In this document: in pieces, positions 6,809-11,013 of the stretch
How positions within the stretch are numbered: position 1 is the stretch's first letter
Layout: each line of letters begins with the position of its first letter
From: an uncultured Anaeroplasmataceae bacterium
GTDB lineage: Bacteria > Bacillota_I > Bacilli_A > Acholeplasmatales > Anaeroplasmataceae
Length of the DNA stretch: 11,013 bases
Direction of reading: 5' to 3'
Assembly: GCA_934229535.1 (NCBI GenBank)
Contig: CAKQDS010000043.1
Coordinates: 1-11,013, forward strand
Notes under the pieces: generated by a model
The model's database searches: none
The model's input: the letters and a program-made list of their open reading frames with translations, nothing else
What the model was told of the DNA's origin: nothing
Program-made: the position numbers and the translations under genes

Positions 6809-8587
6809 ATGGGCGATATAAAGGAAAAATTAAAGCTTTTACCAGATCTTCCAGGCTGTTATCTAATGAAGGATAAAACGGGAAAAATTATTTATGTTGG
6901 TAAAGCTAAAAATTTAAAAAATCGTGTTCGAAGTTATTTTCATGGAGCACATAATGCTAAAACAACTAAGCTTGTTAGTGAAATTGATAACTTTGAATAT
7001 ATTGTTACTAAAAATGAGCTTGAAAGCTTTGTTTTAGAAATTAATTTAATAAAGCAGCATGATCCTAAATATAATATTATGCTAACAGATGATAAGACCT
7101 ATCCTTATATTGCTTTAACAAATGAGGAAAATCCTAGACTTATTGTTACTAGAAATACAAGAAAAAAGAAGAATGCTAAATATTTTGGACCTTATCCTAA
7201 TGTAGCTTCAGCAAGAAAAACGGTTGATATGCTTAATATGATTTATCATTTTCGTAAATGTAGCTTTATTCCTAATAAGGAATGTCTATATTTTCATATG
7301 CATGCTTGTTATGCTCCTTGTATAAATAAAGGTGTAATTGATTACACCAAAGATAAAGAGGCTGTTATTTCTTTTTTAAATGGTAATACGGAAGGTGTTT
7401 TAAAGGAATTAACTCTTAAAATGGAGGAAGCTAGTAATAATTTAGAATTTGAACGAGCAATGGAATTTAGAGATTTAATAAATGATATTAGAAAAACTAC
7501 TGAAAAGCAGAATATTTCAATTAATGATTTTTCTTCAAAGGATATTGTAGGACTTTATATAACTGATGAGGAAATTGCTGTTCATATTTTAATTATGCGT
7601 AATGGTAGTATTGTTCAAAATGAACAAACTAATTTTACTTATGTTGGAAGTAGTAGTGAAGCAATTAGTTCATACTTGCTTATGTATTATGAAAATGAAG
7701 AGCTTAGACCAAAGGAAATTATTATTTCGGATGTACTTGATTTACAAATGCTAAATGAAGCTTTAAAGGTTAATGTTTTTACTCCTCAAAAGGGTCAAAA
7801 GAAGGAACTTTTAGAGATGGCTAATGCCAATGCTAAAAAGGATTTGGAAAATAAATTCCATATTTATGAAAACAAGGTATTAAAGAAAATAGAAACTATT
7901 GAAAATTTAGGCAAGCTTTTAAATATTAATCCTCCTTATTATCTAGAAGCATTTGATAACTCAAATTTATTTGGTGAATATCCTGTTAGTGCGATGGTTG
8001 TATATAGAAATGGTAGGCCATCTCCTAAGGATTATCGTAAATATCATGTTAAAACTGTAGTTGGAGCAAATGATTATGCAACAATGAAGGAAGTAATATA
8101 TCGAAGATATTTACGTCTTTTAATGGAGGATAAGCCAATGCCTGATTTAATTATTATGGATGGTGGCGAAATTCAGGTTCATGCCTGTCTTGAAACATTA
8201 GCTTCATTAAATGTTGATGTTCCGGTTATGGGTATTCAAAAGGATGAACACCACGTAGCAAGAATAATTTATTATAATGATCATTTAATTGAAATATCTA
8301 AAAATAGTGATATTTATTTATTACTTGCTAATATTAGCCAAAGCGTTCATAATTTTGCAATTAGATTTTTCCGTTCAACTAAAACAAAGGGTATATTTGC
8401 TTCTCGTCTTGATAATATTAAGGGACTTGGACCAAAAGGCAAAGCAAAACTCTTGCAACATTTCATAACAATTGATAAAATAAAGATAGCTACAATTGAG
8501 GAAATAAAAAGTGTAGGAATTTCTGAGGGTGTAGCTAAAGAAATAATTAAACATTTAAATGATGATGAGGAGAAAAAAGATGTTTAA
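6809..8587 (+). CDS. uvrC: UvrABC excinuclease subunit C
   Basis: Encodes 592 aa, full length for UvrC, which makes the 3' and 5' incisions around bulky DNA lesions after UvrAB loading. The N-terminal GIY-YIG nuclease spans about 12-90 (PGCYLM, IIYVGKAKNLKNRVRSYF, with E77 in LEINLIK as metal-binding Glu). Four cysteines, C151, C159, C167 and C171 (C-x7-C-x7-C-x3-C), match the Fe-S ligand pattern. A UVR motif for UvrB contact lies at 201-234 (NLEFERAMEFRDLI). The RNase H-like endonuclease has D383 (AFDNSN), D451 (MDGG) and H514 (VHNFAI). Tandem HhH motifs end the protein (about 533-583, IKGLGPKGKAKLL). The block usually read DEVHRFAITFHR is SQSVHNFAIRFFR here. AAGGAG (6798-6803) sets the start. 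The stop overlaps gdhA by 8 bases. Confidence 0.96.
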   Translation: MGDIKEKLKLLPDLPGCYLMKDKTGKIIYVGKAKNLKNRVRSYFHGAHNAKTTKLVSEIDNFEYIVTKNELESFVLEINLIKQHDPKYNIMLTDDKTYPYIALTNEENPRLIVTRNTRKKKNAKYFGPYPNVASARKTVDMLNMIYHFRKCSFIPNKECLYFHMHACYAPCINKGVIDYTKDKEAVISFLNGNTEGVLKELTLKMEEASNNLEFERAMEFRDLINDIRKTTEKQNISINDFSSKDIVGLYITDEEIAVHILIMRNGSIVQNEQTNFTYVGSSSEAISSYLLMYYENEELRPKEIIISDVLDLQMLNEALKVNVFTPQKGQKKELLEMANANAKKDLENKFHIYENKVLKKIETIENLGKLLNINPPYYLEAFDNSNLFGEYPVSAMVVYRNGRPSPKDYRKYHVKTVVGANDYATMKEVIYRRYLRLLMEDKPMPDLIIMDGGEIQVHACLETLASLNVDVPVMGIQKDEHHVARIIYYNDHLIEISKNSDIYLLLANISQSVHNFAIRFFRSTKTKGIFASRLDNIKGLGPKGKAKLLQHFITIDKIKIATIEEIKSVGISEGVAKEIIKHLNDDEEKKDV

Positions 8588-9926
8588 AAGTAAATATGTA
8601 GCAAAGGTTTATGAGGATTTATGTAAAAAAAATGAAGGAGAAAAGGAATTCTTACAGGCAGCTTTAGAGATTTTAGAATCACTTGAGCCATATGTTATGA
8701 AGAACCCTAAAATCGAAAAAGAAAAGATTTTAGAGAGATTTGTTGAGCCTGAAAGATTTGTAAGCTTTAGAGTATGCTGGATTGATGATAATCATGAGAT
8801 TCAGGTTAATAAGGGTTACCGTGTTCAGTATAATTCTGCAATTGGTCCTTATAAGGGTGGACTTAGATTTCATCCAAGCGTAAATGCTTCAATTATTAAG
8901 TTTTTAGGTTTGGAGCAAACCTTAAAAAATTCTTTAACTTCACTTCCAATGGGTGGAGGTAAGGGTGGATCTGATTTTGATCCAAAAGGTAAGAGCGATA
9001 GAGAGGTTATGGCATTCTGTCAGGCATTTATGACTGAGCTTTATCGTCATATTGGACCAAATACTGATGTTCCAGCAGGAGATATTGGTGTTGGTGGTAG
9101 AGAGGTTGGCTATTTATATGGTCAATATAAAAGAATTCAAAATGAATCAACAGGTGTTTTAACTGGTAAGGGTCTAACATTTGGTGGATCATTAGCAAGA
9201 ACAGAGGCTACAGGCTATGGCTTATGCTATTTCACCCAAGAGGCTTTAAAGACCTTAAAGCACACTGATTTTAAGGATAAAACAGTTGTAGTATCAGGTA
9301 GTGGTAATGTTGCAATCTATGCTGTTGAAAAGGCAACAGAGCTAGGAGCAAAGGTTGTAGCTATGTCTGATTCTAATGGCTGTGTATATGATGAAAATGG
9401 TATTGATTTAAAACTTGTTAAGGAAATCAAGGAAGTTAGACGTGGTAGAATTAAGGAATATTTAGATGTTCATAAGGATGCTAAATATTATGATAATTCA
9501 AAGCATATTTGGCAAATTAAATGTGATATTGCCCTTCCATGTGCTACTCAAAATGAGCTTGATTTAGATGATGCAAAGACACTTGTTAAAAATGGTGTTA
9601 TTGCCGTATGTGAAGGTGCAAATATGCCTTCAACATTAGAAGCAGCTAAATATTTTATTGAAAATAAGGTAGCTTATGGTCCAGCTAAGGCTGCAAATGC
9701 TGGTGGAGTAGCAACATCTGGACTTGAAATGTGTCAAAATTCAATGCGTTATTCTTGGACATTTGCTGAGGTTGATGCTAAGCTTAAGGATATTATGGTT
9801 AATATCTTCAAGAATACCTATGCAACAGCAGTAGAATTTGGAAGTGAATTTGATACTCTTACAGGAGCAAATATTGCAGGCTTTAAAAAGGTTTGTGAGG
9901 CAATGCTTGCAGAAGGAGTATTCTAA
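8580..9926 (+). CDS. gdhA: NADP-type glutamate dehydrogenase (hexameric, about 450 aa class)
   Basis: Encodes 448 aa from the ATG at 8580, the usual length for hexameric bacterial GDH, which interconverts 2-oxoglutarate plus ammonium and glutamate. The 8580 start is chosen over an in-frame ATG at 8559 because GAGGAG (8567-8572) lies 7 bases before it and the protein then begins typically. Substrate residues: GPYKGGLRFHPS (K92), LPMGGGKGGSDFDPKGKSD (K128), and DVPAGDIGVGGREVGYLYG (catalytic Asp D168). The Rossmann domain has VVVSGSGNVA (GSGNVA at 240-245), ending at MSDSNG. The SDSNG ending without an acidic residue in the classic NAD position suits NADP preference, by family comparison only. 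The gene overlaps uvrC in ATGTTTAA; a functional link is not obvious. Arg is mostly AGA/CGT. Confidence 0.95.
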   Translation: MFKSKYVAKVYEDLCKKNEGEKEFLQAALEILESLEPYVMKNPKIEKEKILERFVEPERFVSFRVCWIDDNHEIQVNKGYRVQYNSAIGPYKGGLRFHPSVNASIIKFLGLEQTLKNSLTSLPMGGGKGGSDFDPKGKSDREVMAFCQAFMTELYRHIGPNTDVPAGDIGVGGREVGYLYGQYKRIQNESTGVLTGKGLTFGGSLARTEATGYGLCYFTQEALKTLKHTDFKDKTVVVSGSGNVAIYAVEKATELGAKVVAMSDSNGCVYDENGIDLKLVKEIKEVRRGRIKEYLDVHKDAKYYDNSKHIWQIKCDIALPCATQNELDLDDAKTLVKNGVIAVCEGANMPSTLEAAKYFIENKVAYGPAKAANAGGVATSGLEMCQNSMRYSWTFAEVDAKLKDIMVNIFKNTYATAVEFGSEFDTLTGANIAGFKKVCEAMLAEGVF

Positions 9927-9937
9927 TATTTAAAATT

Positions 9938-9965
9938 ATGGAGATTAATTTCTCCATTTTTTTTT
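9938..9965 (+). terminator. Intrinsic terminator of gdhA (left copy of a duplicated hairpin)
   Basis: ATGGAGA (9938-9944) pairs with TCTCCAT (9951-9957) over the loop TTAATT, followed by nine T. The 18 bases TGGAGATTAATTTCTCCA at 9939-9956, loop included, recur exactly at 10707-10724 after the nucleotidyltransferase gene. Confidence 0.92.
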
Positions 9966-9977
9966 GCAATAAAGGTA

Positions 9978-10005
9978 TTGACAAATCGAAACAATTGTGT
10001 ATAAT
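9978..10005 (+). promoter_or_regulatory. Strong promoter of the nucleotidyltransferase gene
   Basis: -35 TTGACA (9978-9983) and -10 TATAAT (10000-10005), both full consensus, with a 16-base spacer. The predicted start is about 10011-10013. It is among the strongest promoters in the window and makes the gene independent of gdhA. Confidence 0.88.
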
Positions 10006-10009
10006 GAGA

Positions 10010-10030
10010 AAGCTTGATTTTTTCAAGCTT
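10010..10030 (+). promoter_or_regulatory. Perfect 5'-leader hairpin of the nucleotidyltransferase mRNA
   Basis: AAGCTTGA (10010-10017) pairs perfectly with TCAAGCTT (10023-10030) over five T. The stem begins at or next to the predicted transcription start. It is followed by A, not T, so it is not a terminator in this direction. A ribosome binding site AAGGAGG (10045-10051) lies 15 bases after it. A terminal 5' stem could stabilise the mRNA, or the palindrome could be a DNA operator just downstream of the promoter. Confidence 0.6.
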
Positions 10031-10056
10031 AAAAAATTCAATATAAGGAGGCATTA

Positions 10057-10698
10057 ATGTATCATTATATAAATGATAAGAAATTTCTAAAGGAAATGAG
10101 GCGAGAGTGTTCAGATGTAATAAACCGTTTGGTACAGAACATTAACAATTCAGATTGTTTAAAAGTCAAAATGCAACTCGTTGGAAGTGGGGGAAGAAAT
10201 TTAGTAACCCAAAATGGTGATGAACCGATTGATTTGGATTACAATCTTCATATAGAGAAAATCATCGATAAGAATTATAATGAAAAGATGATTAAGGAAT
10301 ACATTCGTGATGAGTTTGATAAAGTCCTCGAATTGAAAAGTTGGGGGACCTGTAATGATTCCAAATCAGTTTTAACAACAAAGAAAAAACGGGTTTCCAA
10401 AAATAACAAAACACTTGTTAGTATTGATCTAGCAATAACATATACCTTGAATAATAAGGTACAAAGGTTGATACATAAGAAAACTGGTAATACTAATACA
10501 GACCGATGGTTTTGGAATGAAGTTCCAAATTCAAATGAAATTAATAAAAAAGCAAAATGTATTAAGAAAAAAGGTCTTTGGTTAGATTTGAGAACCAAGT
10601 ATCTTGAAAAAAAGAATAAATATCTAAAAGAACAGGATTACAATCATCCATCAATTGTTTGCTACATAGAAGCAATTAATGAGATTTACGATAAATAA
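10057..10698 (+). CDS. Small nucleotidyltransferase-fold protein of unknown function
   Basis: Encodes 213 aa. LVGSGGRNL (41-49) followed by PIDLDYNL (57-64) is the polymerase-beta-like nucleotidyltransferase pattern G-S...D-x-D, with D59 and D61 as metal ligands. VSIDLAI (121-127) supplies the third acidic residue, D124, so the triad looks intact. Conserved-looking C-terminal features are LIHKKTGN, RWFWNEVP and NHPSIVCYIEAINEIY. There is no transmembrane segment, signal peptide or second catalytic domain. It is smaller than typical CBASS cyclases, and no effector gene adjoins. From memory, similar uncharacterised proteins occur in gut Firmicutes; this is unverified. The ATG is set by AAGGAGG (10045-10051). 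The gene has its own promoter and terminator, and codons such as CTC, CGG and CGA that are rare in neighbouring genes, suggesting horizontal transfer. Two small-RNA-like units converge on its 3' side. Target (nucleotide, RNA or protein) unknown. Confidence 0.75.
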   Translation: MYHYINDKKFLKEMRRECSDVINRLVQNINNSDCLKVKMQLVGSGGRNLVTQNGDEPIDLDYNLHIEKIIDKNYNEKMIKEYIRDEFDKVLELKSWGTCNDSKSVLTTKKKRVSKNNKTLVSIDLAITYTLNNKVQRLIHKKTGNTNTDRWFWNEVPNSNEINKKAKCIKKKGLWLDLRTKYLEKKNKYLKEQDYNHPSIVCYIEAINEIYDK

Positions 10699-10704
10699 CC
10701 TAAG

Positions 10705-10733
10705 AGTGGAGATTAATTTCTCCACTTTTTTTT
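10705..10733 (+). terminator. Intrinsic terminator of the nucleotidyltransferase gene (right copy)
   Basis: AGTGGAGA (10705-10712) pairs with TCTCCACT (10719-10726) over TTAATT, then T to 10733. Bases 10707-10724 are identical to 9939-9956 in the gdhA terminator, including the loop, while the bases just outside differ. Confidence 0.92.
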
Positions 10734-10738
10734 ATTAT

Positions 10739-10791
10739 AAAAAAACATTGGAGCTATTTCATCCAATGTTTTAGTTCTTTCAGCGAACCAC
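10739..10791 (-). ncRNA. Predicted small RNA 2 of a tandem pair (about 53 nt)
   Basis: Read on the - strand, a -10 TATAAT (10803-10798) with a weak -35 TTGCAT (10827-10822, 18-base spacer) gives a start near 10791. The transcript would begin GUGGUUC, forming a small stem GGUUC/GAACU (G-U closed) with loop GCUGAAA, then a short UAAAA linker. It ends in a strong terminator (AAAACATTGGA 10742-10752 with TCCAATGTTTT 10762-10772, 9-base loop, T-tract 10745-10739 on the - strand). The 5' part matches small RNA 1 at 21 of 23 positions; the terminator is unrelated. No ORF is present. Confidence 0.6.
10745..10769 (-). terminator. Terminator of predicted small RNA 2
   Basis: Core stem ACATTGGA (10745-10752) with TCCAATGT (10762-10769), extendable by A-T pairs, with seven T following on the - strand. 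On the + strand the hairpin is followed by only four T, so - strand use is better supported. It also faces the nucleotidyltransferase terminator a few bases away. Confidence 0.75.
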
Positions 10792-10797
10792 ACTATT

Positions 10798-10827
10798 ATT
10801 ATATGAATATTACTAAAAAAAATGCAA
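10798..10827 (-). promoter_or_regulatory. Probable promoter of small RNA 2
   Basis: -10 TATAAT (10803-10798, consensus) and -35 TTGCAT (10827-10822), 18-base spacer. The -35 overlaps the T-tract of the small RNA 1 terminator, so the two units are packed end to end. The -35 is weak, so confidence rests on the -10 and on the parallel with unit 1. Confidence 0.5.
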
Positions 10828-10847
10828 AAAAAAGAGCCTTCTGACTC
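10826..10847 (-). terminator. Terminator of predicted small RNA 1
   Basis: On the - strand GAGTC (10847-10843), loop AGAA, GGCTC (10838-10834), with one G-T pair, followed by eight T (10833-10826). The stem is short, but the T-tract is uninterrupted. Confidence 0.72.
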
Positions 10848-10876
10848 AAATTTTTAGTTCGTTCAGTGAACCACGC
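10826..10876 (-). ncRNA. Predicted small RNA 1 of a tandem pair (about 51 nt)
   Basis: A near-consensus promoter (TTGACT-N17-TATAAT, - strand) predicts a start near 10876. The RNA would read GCGUGGUUC, then loop ACUGAAC and GAACU, forming the same GGUUC/GAACU stem as small RNA 2 with only the first and last loop bases changed. It continues with a short A-rich linker and ends in hairpin GAGTC-AGAA-GGCTC with eight T. Length, layout and 5' module match unit 2, but the terminator half differs. It has no reading frame of useful length. The shared module with a diverged 3' half suggests duplication with selection on the 5' part. Confidence 0.65.
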
Positions 10877-10882
10877 ATCATA

Positions 10883-10911
10883 ATTATACTAAAACAATCT
10901 TAAAAAGTCAA
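10883..10911 (-). promoter_or_regulatory. Promoter of small RNA 1
   Basis: On the - strand -35 TTGACT (10911-10906), 17-base spacer, -10 TATAAT (10888-10883). No ORF follows before the terminator 36 bases downstream, so the product would be a short untranslated RNA. An inverted repeat (10908-10929) overlaps the -35. Confidence 0.82.
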
Positions 10912-10929
10912 CTACAAAATTTAAGTTGA
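10908..10929. promoter_or_regulatory. Inverted repeat overlapping the small RNA 1 -35 (candidate operator)
   Basis: TCAACT (10908-10913) and AGTTGA (10924-10929) are perfect inverted 6-mers separated by 10 bases. The inner arm overlaps the -35 box, a position suited to a repressor. In DNA this A/T-rich, 6-base inverted repeats arise by chance fairly often. Confidence 0.3.
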
Positions 10930-10943
10930 TAAAAAATTGTTAA

Positions 10944-11003
10944 TTGAAAAAGTAAATTCCGCTATAAATAGTAGAAACCAAACTATTGCAAAAGTAAATT
11001 CCG
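10944..11003. repeat. Direct repeat pair with intervening hairpin at window end
   Basis: TTGAAAAAGTAAATTCCG (10944-10961) and TTGCAAAAGTAAATTCCG (10986-11003) agree at 17 of 18 positions with a 42-base period. Between them AATAGT (10967-10972) and ACTATT (10982-10987) form a 6-base inverted repeat that touches the second copy. This is unlike the small-RNA repeat. Possibilities are transposon-end transposase sites, a recombination or attachment site, or the edge of a longer array. The window ends 10 bases later, so the extent is unknown. The rest of 10699-11013 holds only the terminator, the two small-RNA units and this repeat; no protein gene is visible there. Confidence 0.6.
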
Positions 11004-11013
11004 TTCGTATATA

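Larger units (their letters stand above)
10769..10874 (-). repeat. Tandem 23-base repeat (two copies, 83-base period)
   Basis: Copies at 10769-10791 and 10852-10874 agree at 21 of 23 positions; on the + strand each is TTTTAGTTC-(T/G)-TTCAG-(C/T)-GAACCAC. They are the 5' modules of the two predicted small RNAs. The intervening sequence holds a terminator and a promoter rather than a spacer, so this is a transcription-unit repeat and not a CRISPR. Confidence 0.85.

Noticed and set aside
8559..8579. Longer gdhA N-terminus starting at ATG 8559
   Set aside because: The extra MMMRRKK would contain the GAGGAG ribosome binding site that serves ATG 8580, and the family does not carry such an extension.
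10010..10030. Terminator or attenuator before the NTase gene
   Set aside because: The stem is followed by A-tract, not T-tract, on the + strand, and on the - strand there is no T-tract after the stem.
10275..10598. 107-aa ORF antisense to the NTase gene (possible antitoxin)
   Set aside because: No convincing Shine-Dalgarno or promoter on that strand, and the NTase frame has conserved motifs throughout. A coding antitoxin there is unlikely.
10057..10698. CBASS cyclase (CD-NTase) operon
   Set aside because: The protein is short for the family, and no effector, ubiquitin-like or TRIP13-like gene adjoins it. The NTase motifs alone do not justify the call.
10769..10874. CRISPR array
   Set aside because: Only two repeat copies with an 83-base period, and the material between them contains a terminator and a -10 box rather than a spacer. 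No cas gene is in view.

Overview
The window is low-GC Firmicutes-type chromosomal DNA. Coding is dense, genes end in hairpin-plus-T terminators, Shine-Dalgarno sites are strong (AAGGAG types), and promoters are canonical sigma-A type. The standard bacterial code is used: the rqcH-like gene ends in TGA and tryptophans are read from TGG, which argues against a Mycoplasma or Spiroplasma code. Gene content (rqcH beside gmk-rpoZ, UvrC, NADP-type glutamate dehydrogenase, bacterial acyl-ACP thioesterase, M18 aminopeptidase) fits an anaerobic gut-type Firmicute, perhaps of the Erysipelotrichia/Bacilli side. The lineage is inference only.

Layout. (1) Bases 3-968 hold the 3' part of an FtsX-like ABC permease with its own terminator. 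(2) Bases 1048-3389 form a + strand operon with overlapping genes: acyl-ACP thioesterase, M18 aminopeptidase and a stand-alone Hpt-domain protein. (3) Converging on it from the - strand is a two-gene operon, rqcH followed by a SAM methyltransferase, with a 4-base ATGA overlap. (4) A 146-base divergent intergenic region carries promoters for both directions and a near-consensus CcpA (cre-like) palindrome. (5) Bases 5866-9926 run gmk, rpoZ, uvrC, gdhA. rpoZ has its own promoter and terminator, and uvrC and gdhA overlap by 8 bases. Up to here the region is ordinary core genome.

(6) From 9938 to the end the character changes. A small intact nucleotidyltransferase-fold protein (213 aa, GS...DxD...D) has its own strong promoter, a hairpin at the very 5' end of its predicted mRNA, and codon use unlike its neighbours. 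It lies between two terminators that share an identical 18-base sequence. Converging on it from the - strand are two tandem transcription units of about 50 nt. Each has promoter, conserved 5' hairpin module and intrinsic terminator. The 5' modules agree at 21 of 23 positions while the terminator halves are unrelated. No ORF is present there, so these look like two paralogous small RNAs. The last 70 bases hold another repeat pair (17/18 identical, 42-base period) enclosing a hairpin, cut by the window end.

The nucleotidyltransferase plus tandem small-RNA array is the best candidate for an undescribed system. A protein-RNA partnership (RNA cofactor, substrate or antitoxin) is a hypothesis from layout alone.
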